64,000 nucleotides of DNA. Source: Bradyrhizobium sp. CCBAU 51765 (GTDB lineage: Bacteria; Pseudomonadota; Alphaproteobacteria; Rhizobiales; Xanthobacteraceae). Positions 18,119 through 25,982 of this stretch are shown here, one piece after another. The position numbers and the translations under genes are program-made. Each line of letters begins with the position of its first letter. Position 1 is the first letter of the stretch. Below the pieces are notes generated by a model. It had not been told where the DNA came from. It searched no databases and was given only the letters and a program-made list of their open reading frames with translations. The DNA lies in contig NZ_CP030038.1 of assembly GCF_015291725.1 (NCBI RefSeq), positions 6,127,001 through 6,191,000 on the forward strand. The letters run 5' to 3'.

Positions 18119-18502
18119 CCAAGACGGACCCGTCGATGAGCCGCCACCCAGCCCTCCCCCCCCCCCCCGCAAGCGCAGGGAAATCGCAGATGGCCTTCTT
18201 GAAAGACCCGAGCGAGCGCCTCGTCCTTCGAGACGACCGCTTCGCGGTCCCTCAGGATGAGGCTAAGCGACAACGGTGTCCGTTGAAACTAGCGCAACAC
18301 ACTCGTTCCTCATCCTGAGGGCCCGCCAACGGCGGGCGTCTCGAAGGATGTGCCACCAGGGAGATCATTCCATATGCGATTGCCCTGCATCTGAAGGGGC
18401 TGCCATATCAGGCCGGCTCTGTATCGGGCAACAACTCTTGAGGTTGGCACGTCGTCCTCAATCCTGTAACCCCACCCGAAACCTTCTCGGGACGGGACGC
18501 TC
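18119..18502. other. Intergenic region with C-tract and inverted repeat
   Basis: No gene is seen. The region holds a run of thirteen C residues (18156-18168) and a large imperfect inverted repeat (18225-18347). The last 150 bases precede the MFS gene and presumably carry its promoter. Confidence 0.6.
18225..18347. repeat. Large imperfect inverted repeat (CCTTCGAGACG family)
   Basis: The arms begin CCTTCGAGACG and end CCTCAGGATGAGG; the right arm (CCTCATCCTGAGG to CGTCTCGAAGG) is their reverse complement with a diverged centre. The pattern is a well-known intergenic palindrome class in Bradyrhizobium-like genomes. Confidence 0.8.
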
Positions 18503-19747
18503 ATGACCACAGCCGCCAACGACGCGGGCACCGCCACCCGCGCGCTGATCTTCGCGCTCGTCGCGCTGGCCTGCGGGCACATGCTCTCCACATTGCTGCG
18601 CACAATTCCGGCCGTCAGCCTCGACCTGATGGCTGCGGATTTCCATATCGAGCCGCAGGCGCTCGCCAGCCTCACGTCGATCTATCCCTTCGCCTTTGCG
18701 GCGGCGCAGATCCCCGTCGGGGCGGCGATGGACCGCTTCGGCGTGCGGCCGGTGTCCTTGAGCCTGCTTGCGGGAACCGTGTTCGGCGCGATGGCGTCCG
18801 GCTTTGCGACGGGGCCCGAGAGCTTCGCCGTCGGGCAGCTGCTGCTCGGCGTTGCCACCTCGGGCATGCTGATGTGCCCGATGACTCTCGCCGCCAAGCA
18901 ATTGTCGCCAGCCCGCTTCGGCCTCTGGTCGGGCGCGATCCTCTCGATCGGCAATATCGGCATGCTGCTGTCGGCGAGCCCGCTCGCCTTCGTGGTCGAC
19001 GCCTATGGCTGGCGCGCGGGGTTCTGGCTCTCCGCGATCGGCGGCGTCGCGGTCGCGCTCGCGGTGTTCGCGCTGGTGCCGAACCAGCCGGCCGAGCACA
19101 AGGACGAGTCCTCGCCGCTGGCGCAGATGATCGAGGTGCTCAGGCTCGGCCTCTCCCGCCCGTTGCGCGGCCTGATCGCGCTGGCGCTGGTGTCGCTGGC
19201 GACCTCGCTGGTGCTGCGCGGCCTGTGGGGCGGGCCGTGGCTGATGGACGTCAAGGGATTGTCGCGGGTCGAGGCCGGCAACCAGCTCGGCGCGTTCACG
19301 CTGGCGATGATTGTCGGTCCCCTCTGCATCGGGGTAATCGACCGCAGGCTCGGGCGCCGGCGCGGCCTGGTGGCGGGCTCGCATCTGGCTGGCGCCCTGC
19401 TGCTGGCGCTGATGGCTCTGGGCGCTCCGCATTACGCGGTCTCAGTGGTGTTCGGCCTGGCCGTGATGCCGCCGCAATACGACCTCGTGCTGTTCGTGCT
19501 GATCGGGCTTGCGACCTCCGCCCAACCGCTGCTGTTCGGCATGTCCAGGCAGCTGGTGGACGCGCAGGTCGCGGGCAAGGCGCTCGCGGCCGTCAACCTC
19601 GCCTTCTTCCTCGGCGCGGCGCTGATGCAGTCGGTCACGGGCGCGGTGGCGGCGCTCGCGGGCCTGCCGGCGGTGCTGCTGTTCATGGCTGCCATGCTGG
19701 CGCTCGGCGTCGTGATGTTTTTGACTTACACGACTGCGAATCCGTAG
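18503..19747 (+). CDS. MFS transporter
   Basis: The 414-residue protein has twelve predicted helices and the MFS loop 2-3 motif in GAAMDRFGVRPVSL. A loop 8-9 counterpart, GVIDRRLGRRRGL, marks the second half. It is a secondary transporter in the inner membrane; substrate unknown. The TAG stop is formed by the first bases of a 32-bp-arm palindromic repeat, so the repeat lies directly against, and partly in, the coding end. Confidence 0.88.
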   Translation: MTTAANDAGTATRALIFALVALACGHMLSTLLRTIPAVSLDLMAADFHIEPQALASLTSIYPFAFAAAQIPVGAAMDRFGVRPVSLSLLAGTVFGAMASGFATGPESFAVGQLLLGVATSGMLMCPMTLAAKQLSPARFGLWSGAILSIGNIGMLLSASPLAFVVDAYGWRAGFWLSAIGGVAVALAVFALVPNQPAEHKDESSPLAQMIEVLRLGLSRPLRGLIALALVSLATSLVLRGLWGGPWLMDVKGLSRVEAGNQLGAFTLAMIVGPLCIGVIDRRLGRRRGLVAGSHLAGALLLALMALGAPHYAVSVVFGLAVMPPQYDLVLFVLIGLATSAQPLLFGMSRQLVDAQVAGKALAAVNLAFFLGAALMQSVTGAVAALAGLPAVLLFMAAMLALGVVMFLTYTTANP

Positions 19748-19822
19748 GATGGGTAGAGCGAAGCGAAACCCATCGTTCTTGCGGAGAGGTGATGGGTTTC
19801 GCTTCGCTCTACCCATCCTACG
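19743..19822. repeat. Perfect palindromic repeat, 32-bp arms
   Basis: Left arm 19743-19774 and right arm 19791-19822 (core GGATGGGTAGAGCGAAGCG) are exact reverse complements around a 16-base loop. The repeat overlaps the stop codon of the MFS gene and ends 26 bases before the M20 peptidase start. A second copy with one arm mismatch is at 21057-21136. Confidence 0.95.
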
Positions 19823-19848
19823 AATCTGCAACAGGGGAATTCGAGTCC

Positions 19849-21042
19849 ATGCCCGTCGACACCAAAGCCGCCACCGACCGTCTCATGCGCTTTCTCTCGG
19901 TCGAAGGCGTCACCGGACAGGAGGCGGCGATCGGGCGTGAGCTGACGGCCGCGCTAAAGGAGGCCGGCGTGCCGACGAAGGCGATCCGGCTCGACGATGC
20001 CAACACCCGCATTCCCGTGCCGACCGAGACCGGCAACCTCATCGTCGACCTGCCCGGCCGCGGCGCGCTGCACAACCAGCCGCGGATCATGTTCATGACC
20101 CACATGGACACCGTGCCGCTCTGCGCCGGCGCCAAGCCGAAGAAGTCCGGGCGCAAGATCGTCAACGAGGCCAGGACCGCGCTCGGCGGCGACAACCGCT
20201 GCGGCTGCGGCGTGCTGGTGACGCTGGCGGCCGAACTCGCCAAGCAGAAGCTCGACCATCCCCCGATCACGCTGCTGTTCTGCGTGCGCGAGGAAAGCGG
20301 GCTCTACGGCGCGCGCCACGTCAAGCTCGACGAACTCGGCGCGCCCGTGATGGCGTTCAACTATGACGGCGGCGCGGCGTCCAACGTCGTCATCGGCGCG
20401 GTCGGCGCCGACCGCTGGAGCGTCGAGATCTTCGGCCGCGCTTCGCATGCCGGTGTCGCGCCGGAGCGCGGCATCTCCTCGACCATGATCATGGCGCTCG
20501 CGCTTGCGGACGTGAAGGCCGGCGGCTGGTTCGGCAAGGTGGTGAAAGGCAAGAAGCAAGGCACCAGCAATGTCGGCCCGGTCACCGGCGGCGAGGGCCG
20601 CCCGGCGGGCGATGCCACCAATGTCGTCACCGACTACGTGCATGTGCGCGGCGAAAGCCGCAGCCATGACGGCAAATTCTTCAAGGAGATCACCAAGGCC
20701 TACAAGGCCGCGTTCGAGAAGGCGGCCAAGAAGGTCACGAATGCGCAAGGCAAGTCCGGCAAGGTCAAGTTCAAGGCGGAGACCGACTATTATCCGTTCC
20801 GCATGAAGGACAGCCAGCCCGTGATCAAGCGCGCGGTCGAGGCCGTGTCCGCGGTCGGCGGCACGCCGAACGTCCGCACGGCCAATGGCGGCCTGGATGC
20901 CAACTGGATGGTCCGCCACGGCATTCCGACCGTGACCTTCGGCGCCGGCCAGAACGAGGCGCATACGGTCGACGAATGGATCAATCTCGACGAATACGAG
21001 CGCGCCTGCGCGCTGGCGGTGCAACTCGCGACGATGCGGTGA
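19849..21042 (+). CDS. M20 family metallopeptidase (peptidase T-like)
   Basis: This 397-residue enzyme has the M20 pattern: FMTHMDTVPL (first metal His and the catalytic Asp), GGDNRCGCGV (bridging Asp region), REESGLYGARHV (catalytic Glu and metal ligand), the lid-domain GRASHAGVAPERGISS, and C-terminal FGAGQNEAHTVDEWI with the last His. These are zinc-dependent aminopeptidases or carboxypeptidases of the cytoplasm. ATG 19849 is the first good start after the palindrome. The gene is flanked on both sides by copies of the same palindromic repeat. Confidence 0.92.
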   Translation: MPVDTKAATDRLMRFLSVEGVTGQEAAIGRELTAALKEAGVPTKAIRLDDANTRIPVPTETGNLIVDLPGRGALHNQPRIMFMTHMDTVPLCAGAKPKKSGRKIVNEARTALGGDNRCGCGVLVTLAAELAKQKLDHPPITLLFCVREESGLYGARHVKLDELGAPVMAFNYDGGAASNVVIGAVGADRWSVEIFGRASHAGVAPERGISSTMIMALALADVKAGGWFGKVVKGKKQGTSNVGPVTGGEGRPAGDATNVVTDYVHVRGESRSHDGKFFKEITKAYKAAFEKAAKKVTNAQGKSGKVKFKAETDYYPFRMKDSQPVIKRAVEAVSAVGGTPNVRTANGGLDANWMVRHGIPTVTFGAGQNEAHTVDEWINLDEYERACALAVQLATMR

Positions 21043-21056
21043 GTTGGGTTGTAGGG

Positions 21057-21136
21057 TGTAGGATGGGTAGAGCGTAGCGAAACCCATCGCCCAACGTTGA
21101 TGATGATGGGTTTCGCTGCGCTCTACCCATCCTACA
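21057..21136. repeat. Palindromic repeat, second copy
   Basis: The arms 21057-21088 and 21105-21136 are reverse complements with one mismatch and belong to the same family as 19743-19822. The copy ends 20 bases before the start of the enolase-superfamily gene and would form a hairpin in its leader. Confidence 0.93.
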
Positions 21137-21156
21137 ATAGGAAGAAGGGAGGCCAC

Positions 21157-22245
21157 ATGCCGCGCATCGCGAATATCGAATCCGCCCTCTACCGGATCCC
21201 CCTTCCCGTCACGTTGTCCGACTCCACCCATGGCGAGATCGCCGCGTTCGAGCTGATCACCTGCCGCATTCGCGATGCCGACGGTGCCGAGGGCGTCGGC
21301 TACACCTACACGGTCGGGCGCAATGGCGGGGCTGTGGCCGACATTCTCAAGCGCGAGATCCCGCCGCTGGTCGAAGGGCGCGAGGCCGACGACACCGAAG
21401 CGATCTGGCATCATGTCTGGTGGGCGCTGCATTATGGCGGGCGCGGCGGACCGACCGTGCTGGCGCTCTCCGCGCTCGACATCGCGCTGTGGGATCTGAA
21501 GGCGCGGCGCGCCAGGCTGCCGCTGTTCCGCCTGCTCGGCGGCTTCGATGCGGGCGTGCCGTGCTATGCCGGCGGCATCGACCTTGACCTCTCCGTCGAT
21601 GCGCTGCTCAAACAGACCGACGGCAATCTCGCCAAGGGCTTTCGCGCCATCAAGATGAAGGTCGGCCGGCCCGACCTTAAAACAGACGTCGCGAAGGTCT
21701 CCGCGATGCGAGAGCATCTCGGCGACGGTTTTCCGCTGATGGTGGACGCCAACATGAAATGGACGGTCGAGGAAGCGATCCGGGCCGCCCGCGCCTTCGT
21801 TCCCTATGACCTCACCTGGCTCGAGGAGCCGATCATTCCCGACGACGTCGCGGGCCATGTGCGCATCATGCAGGCCGGCGGCGTGCCGATCGCGGCGGGC
21901 GAGAATCTGCGCTCGCTGTGGGAGTTCAAGAACTACATCGCCTCGGGCGCGGTGTCCTACCCCGAGCCGGACGTGACCAATTGCGGCGGCGTCAGCGCGT
22001 TCATGAAGATCGCGCGGCTGGCGGAAGCGTTCAACCTGCCCGTCACCAGCCACGGCGCGCACGACATCACCGTGCATCTGCTCGCGGCCTGCCCGAACAG
22101 GTCGTATCTGGAAGCGCATGGTTTCGGGCTCGACAAATATATCGAGCATCCGCTGGTGCTGAAGGACGGACTTGCGCTCGCGCCGGACCGACCCGGGCAT
22201 GGCATCAGCTTCGACTGGCCGGGGCTGGCGAAGCTGGCGGCTTAG
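21157..22245 (+). CDS. Enolase-superfamily enzyme (mandelate racemase/muconate lactonizing type)
   Basis: The 362-residue protein has all the catalytic features of the MR/MLE family: Lys166-x-Lys168 (IKMKVG), metal ligands Asp197 (VDANMKW), Glu223 (LEEPI) and Glu249 (AGENL), and the Asp272/His299 dyad (EPDVTN; TSHGAHD). It would abstract a proton alpha to a carboxylate, as a sugar-acid dehydratase or racemase; the substrate cannot be told. GGGAGG lies just upstream of ATG 21157. A possible earlier start would lie in the palindrome and is unlikely. Confidence 0.92.
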   Translation: MPRIANIESALYRIPLPVTLSDSTHGEIAAFELITCRIRDADGAEGVGYTYTVGRNGGAVADILKREIPPLVEGREADDTEAIWHHVWWALHYGGRGGPTVLALSALDIALWDLKARRARLPLFRLLGGFDAGVPCYAGGIDLDLSVDALLKQTDGNLAKGFRAIKMKVGRPDLKTDVAKVSAMREHLGDGFPLMVDANMKWTVEEAIRAARAFVPYDLTWLEEPIIPDDVAGHVRIMQAGGVPIAAGENLRSLWEFKNYIASGAVSYPEPDVTNCGGVSAFMKIARLAEAFNLPVTSHGAHDITVHLLAACPNRSYLEAHGFGLDKYIEHPLVLKDGLALAPDRPGHGISFDWPGLAKLAA

Positions 22246-22267
22246 AGAGATGCGACAACAAGCGAGG

Positions 22268-22287
22268 TGCGCCCCCTCTCCCGCTTG
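22268..22287. repeat. Left part of a palindromic repeat split by the IS element
   Basis: CCCCCTCTCCCGCTTG precedes the IS. Joined to 23487 onward it restores CTCTCCCGCTTGCGGGAGAG, the same repeat family as 1017-1143. The last four bases (CTTG, 22284-22287) are duplicated after the IS. Confidence 0.8.
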
Positions 22288-23482
22288 CGAGAGCTTTGCT
22301 TAATTGGACGCGGGGGAGTGATTGCCGCTGTTGGGCGTTTTTTGCGTAGCGTTGGACGTCGGCGGCATCGAAGGTTTGCGCTTTCGTGGTCGACTGATTG
22401 GGTTGGGCGGTCATGCGGCAACTCCCGCAGGAGACAACGCCACCCATCGTTTGAGATTCATTGCCAGGCAGATCAGGCGCAGATGCGTCTGGTTGCGCGC
22501 CCAGCCCAGATAGCGGGCGCGCGCCCAGCGGTAGCTGCCCTTGAGGCGCGCGAAGACCTGCTCGACCGGTGCGCGGCGCTTTCCCACGGCACCGTTGAAG
22601 CGCTTCTGCCGCGCGGTCAGCGGATGATGCTTGTTGGGCCGGAACATCAGCCGCGGCTTGATGCCTCGCGCGCGCAGGCCGCTACGGCGCTCGTGCTTGT
22701 CATAGGCCTGGTCGGCATAGACCGCCTTCTCATCACCACAGACCAACTCGTCGGCGGGCACCGTATCGTTGACCGCAGCATCGGTCAGCTTGCTGCGGCG
22801 GATGATTGCCGAGCCCTGGTCGATGCCAACATGGGCCTTGTAGCCGAAGTATCGTTTGCCGCCCTTCTTGGTCCATCGCGCATCCGGATCGCGCTTGCTG
22901 TTGACCAGTTTGCTCGGCGCCCGACCGTCCGGGCCGGGGGGCTGCGGCTCCTCTGGTGGCTTCGGCGGCTTCACCGCCGCCGGGATCAGGCTCGCGTCGA
23001 TTAGTGTACCCCGCCGCACCACCAGCCCATGCGCATCGATCTGGCGCAGGATCTCACCGAACAGCCTCTCGTCCAGGCCGGCCCGCTGCAAACTGTCGCG
23101 GAAGCGCCAGATCGTGGCGTGATCGGGTGTCTCATCGCCGAGCACAAAGCCGCAGAAATCGCGGAATGAGGCGCGGTCATCAAGCGCCTCTTCAAGCTCC
23201 GGATCGGACAGCCCGTACCATTGCTGCAGCAACAGCGCCTTGAACATCACCAGCCGCGGATAGGCCGGCGCCCCACGCTCCGGTTCCGGCAGACCGCCTA
23301 GCACGCCCCCTACCGCTGCCCAATCGACCAAGTCCCCAATCCGTCTCAGCACCGGATTGCCTTTTCCCCGTCGCGACACCAGCGCGTCCGCAAAGCTCGG
23401 TTGTCCAACCTGTCGATAGGCCATTCCCGTCCTCCCTCAGCGGTCTAGGGAATCGCAGATTCGCGAATATGCAAAGCTCTCG
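22288..23482 (-). mobile_element. IS5-family insertion sequence, 1195 bp
   Basis: The element has 12-bp perfect terminal inverted repeats CGAGAGCTTTGC, is flanked by a 4-bp direct repeat CTTG (22284-22287 and 23483-23486), and carries one intact transposase gene. Length, 4-bp duplication and transposase fit the IS5 subgroup. Because the target is itself palindromic, the exact edge could shift by a few bases. Confidence 0.85.
22411..23424 (-). CDS. IS5-family transposase
   Basis: The 337-residue protein is intact. It has the IS5 N-terminal helical domain (PRLVMFKALLLQQWYGLSDP) and a DDE catalytic triad: Asp143 (GTLIDASLI), Asp238 (AVYADQAYD) and Glu288 (RAPVEQVFARLKG). The linker after the first Asp is Pro-rich. 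No frameshift is visible, so the element may still be active. The start is the ATG at 23424. Confidence 0.95.
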   Translation of the reverse strand: MAYRQVGQPSFADALVSRRGKGNPVLRRIGDLVDWAAVGGVLGGLPEPERGAPAYPRLVMFKALLLQQWYGLSDPELEEALDDRASFRDFCGFVLGDETPDHATIWRFRDSLQRAGLDERLFGEILRQIDAHGLVVRRGTLIDASLIPAAVKPPKPPEEPQPPGPDGRAPSKLVNSKRDPDARWTKKGGKRYFGYKAHVGIDQGSAIIRRSKLTDAAVNDTVPADELVCGDEKAVYADQAYDKHERRSGLRARGIKPRLMFRPNKHHPLTARQKRFNGAVGKRRAPVEQVFARLKGSYRWARARYLGWARNQTHLRLICLAMNLKRWVALSPAGVAA

Positions 23483-23580
23483 CTTGCGGGAGAGGGTTGG
23501 GGAGAGGGTGTCTCCGCAGTGAGACTCCCAATGACGATCCAGCCCTCTCCCGGCCTCTCCCGCAAGCGGGAGAGGTGAAG
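23483..23580. repeat. Right part of the palindromic repeat split by the IS
   Basis: CTTGCGGGAGAGGGTTGGGG and GAGAGGGTGTCTCCGC continue the repeat seen at 1017-1143, and it ends CTCTCCCGCAAGCGGGAGAG. Together with 22268-22287 it forms one complete unit. Confidence 0.85.
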
Positions 23581-23717
23581 TGGAGCACGCGGCACGGTTG
23601 GTGCCCCGGCGATCGCCGATCTCATTGCTGCACGCGAGGCATTCCAAGGCGCTTGATGCATGGCGCGGACAATCCGCTATTGTGCCGGCAACCTGCATTT
23701 TGCGAAAGACCCCAGCC

Positions 23718-24881
23718 TTGATCCCCGAACTGCACCAGAAACTGACCGCGTGGCGCCGGCATCTTCACGCCCACCCGGAGCTGTCGCTCCAGGAGAAGGA
23801 GACCTCGGCCTTCGTGCGGGACAAGCTCAGCGAGCTCGGCATTCCGTTCGAGGCAGGGATCGGCGGGCACGGCGTCGTCGCGACGTTGACGCGTGGCCAC
23901 GCACGAAGCCGGGTCGGGCTGCGCGCCGACATGGATGCGCTGCCGATCACCGAGGACACCGGCCTGCCCTATGCTTCAAAGACTTCCGGCGTGATGCATG
24001 CCTGCGGCCATGACGGGCACACCGCCGCGCTGCTCGGCGCCGCGGCGCTGCTCGCCGCCGACAGCAGCTGGAGCGGCACGGTCGATTTCATCTTCCAGCC
24101 GGCCGAGGAAGGCTTTGGCGGCTCGCGCGCGATGGTCGCGGCCGGGCTGTTCGACCGCTTTCCGATGGAGCGGGTGTTCGGCTTCCACAACTGGCCGGGC
24201 CTTGCCGCCGGCACCATCGCCGTGCACGACGGCGTCGTCATGGCCTCCGGCGGGCGCATCACCATCACCATCGAAGGCCATGCCGGGCATGCCGGCATGC
24301 CGCATCTGACGCGCGACCCGGTCGTGGCGGCCGGCCATCTGATCGTGGCGCTGCAATCCATCGCATCGCGCAGCGTCGATCCGCTCGACACCGCCGTGCT
24401 GTCGCTGTGCACGATCGAAGGCGGTACCGCGCCGAACCAGATCGCCGGGCGCGTCACCATCCGCGGCACGCTGCGCTACCATCGCGAGGCGGTCAAGGAC
24501 ACCATCCTCGACGGCATCGAGCGCAGCTGCGCCGGCATTGCGACCAGCTTCGGCGTCAAGGTTACGCCCGAGATCGTCTGGGGCGTGGGCGTCGTGATCA
24601 ATACGCCTGATGAGGCCGACCTCGCGCGCATCGCCGCGGAGAAGGTGCAGGCGCCGGTGCGGCGCGACCTCGCGCCGAGCATGGCCGGCGAGGATTTTGC
24701 CCATTACTTGCAGCAACGGCCGGGCGCCTTCGTCTGGATCGGCAATGGCGAGCTGCGCGAGGGCGCGGAGCTGCACGGACCGCGCTACGATTTCAACGAT
24801 GAGATCCTGCCGGTGGCCTCCGGTTGGATGGCCGAGGTCGCCAAGGCGGCGCTGGCGTCGAATGAAAGCACCATGACATGA
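23718..24881 (+). CDS. M20 amidohydrolase (hippurate/N-acyl amino acid hydrolase type)
   Basis: This enzyme of about 387 residues matches the M20D amidohydrolases. It has LHAHPELSLQEKETSAFV, LRADMDALPI, MHACGHDGHTA (metal Cys and His), FQPAEEGFGGSRAM (catalytic Glu), the dimerisation domain with GHAGHAGMPH, and APSMAGEDFAHYL near the C-terminus. It would cleave N-acyl amino acids in the cytoplasm. The start is uncertain: TTG 23718 fits homologue length best, GTG 23682 is possible, and GTG 23580 would read from the repeat. Confidence 0.88.
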   Translation: MIPELHQKLTAWRRHLHAHPELSLQEKETSAFVRDKLSELGIPFEAGIGGHGVVATLTRGHARSRVGLRADMDALPITEDTGLPYASKTSGVMHACGHDGHTAALLGAAALLAADSSWSGTVDFIFQPAEEGFGGSRAMVAAGLFDRFPMERVFGFHNWPGLAAGTIAVHDGVVMASGGRITITIEGHAGHAGMPHLTRDPVVAAGHLIVALQSIASRSVDPLDTAVLSLCTIEGGTAPNQIAGRVTIRGTLRYHREAVKDTILDGIERSCAGIATSFGVKVTPEIVWGVGVVINTPDEADLARIAAEKVQAPVRRDLAPSMAGEDFAHYLQQRPGAFVWIGNGELREGAELHGPRYDFNDEILPVASGWMAEVAKAALASNESTMT

Positions 24882-24890
24882 GGCTTAATC

Positions 24891-24909
24891 GCCGCAAGCG
24901 GGAGAGGTG
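24891..24909. repeat. Fragment of the CTCCCGC palindromic repeat
   Basis: GCCGCAAGCGGGAGAGGTG matches one arm of the repeats at 1017-1143 and 23483-23580; the partner arm is missing. It lies between the M20 gene and a convergent small gene. Confidence 0.6.
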
Positions 24910-24949
24910 AACGAACCGCGACAGCCGACTCAACCACGAGACATCAGTA

Positions 24950-25240
24950 TCACGAGATCTCGCGCGGCAGCTTCCAATCCGGCCGCGGTGCGAACGTCTC
25001 CTCGACGCGCGCGACGTGGTAGCCGGCGGGCAAGAGATTGCCGCCCTCCTCGTCCGCGACCGGAACGTCGGTGACAAGGCCCTCGATCAGGGCGGCTTCC
25101 CACACCTCCTTCTCGGTTGGAAAGGGATTGCCGATCTGCTTGTTGCCTTGGAACAGCGCGTACATCGGTTCCGGTCCTGCGTTGATCAAGCTCACGAGCA
25201 ACGTATCGGCCGCACGGACGTTCCCTCCGGCAAATGGCAA
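24950..25240 (-). CDS. Conserved hypothetical protein, up to 96 aa
   Basis: I do not recognise a domain. The core reads VSLINAGPEPMYALFQGNK and later EVWEAALIEGLV and DEEGGNLLPAGYHVARVEE, with an even, soluble composition. The start is uncertain: the frame opens with a TTG at 25240, and internal TTG or GTG codons near 25200 are alternatives. It is divergent from the DUF72 gene with about 17 bases between. Confidence 0.6.
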   Translation of the reverse strand: MPFAGGNVRAADTLLVSLINAGPEPMYALFQGNKQIGNPFPTEKEVWEAALIEGLVTDVPVADEEGGNLLPAGYHVARVEETFAPRPDWKLPREIS

Positions 25241-25257
25241 TGGATGGCACGTGACAC

Positions 25258-25980
25258 ATGGCGCGCGTTCTGATCGGAACTTCGGGCTGGCACTACGCCT
25301 CCTGGCGCGGCCCGTTCTTCCCCGAGGGCGTGACGCTGAAGGAGCAGCTTCGCTATTATGCGGGGCAATTCGACACCACGGAGCTGAACGGGGTGTTCTA
25401 CCGCACGCCGACGCCTGAGGCGGTGAAGGGATGGCGGGAGCAGACCGGACGAGATTTCGTGTTCGCGTGGAAGGCGTCCAAGTTCATCACGCACTGGAAG
25501 CGGCTGTCGGACCGCTCCGTCAACAGCCTCGAGCTGCTGGAGGACCGCATTTCGCGGCTCGGCGGCAAGGCCGGCCCGATCCTGTTCCAGCTGCCGCCGC
25601 AGTTCGAGGCGAACGCGGACCGGCTCGCCTCCTTCTTCAAGCTGCTGTCGCGAAAGCGGCGCTACAGTTTCGAGTTTCGTCATCCGAGCTGGTATCAACC
25701 GCGCATCCTGCGGATGCTGGCCGACGAGAACATCTCGCTGTGCCTGTCCGACCATCACGATGCGCCGGCGCCGTGGAAGCGCACGGCGGATTTCGTCTAT
25801 GTGCGCGGACACGGGCCCGGCGGGCGCTATCACGGCCACTACACCAAGGCGACGCTGGGGCAATGGGCGAAGCGCATCAAGTCGTGGAAGCGGCAGGGCT
25901 GCGACGTCTACGTCTATTTCGACAACGACCAGAAGAGCGCGGCGCCAGCCGATGCCAAGGCATTGAAGCAGCTGCTGTGA
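25258..25980 (+). CDS. DUF72 family protein (TIM-barrel)
   Basis: The 240-residue protein has the DUF72 pattern: IGTSGWHYASWRGPFFPEG at the N-terminus, FDTTELNGVFYRTP, FAWKASKFITHWKRL, FQLPPQFEAN, FEFRHPSWY, and C-terminal DVYVYFDNDQKSAAPADA. Structures of this family are TIM barrels with a conserved polar cleft, but the activity is not established. It is cytoplasmic, with no signal. Confidence 0.93.
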   Translation: MARVLIGTSGWHYASWRGPFFPEGVTLKEQLRYYAGQFDTTELNGVFYRTPTPEAVKGWREQTGRDFVFAWKASKFITHWKRLSDRSVNSLELLEDRISRLGGKAGPILFQLPPQFEANADRLASFFKLLSRKRRYSFEFRHPSWYQPRILRMLADENISLCLSDHHDAPAPWKRTADFVYVRGHGPGGRYHGHYTKATLGQWAKRIKSWKRQGCDVYVYFDNDQKSAAPADAKALKQLL

Positions 25981-25982
25981 CG

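Noticed and set aside
19954..22200. A 748-codon open frame antisense to the M20 and enolase-superfamily genes
   Set aside because: The product has no domain and mirrors two well-supported genes; it is a GC-rich shadow.
1017..24909. Palindromic repeats as CRISPR or attachment sites
   Set aside because: They are single, scattered and palindromic without regular spacers; no cas genes or integrase are near.
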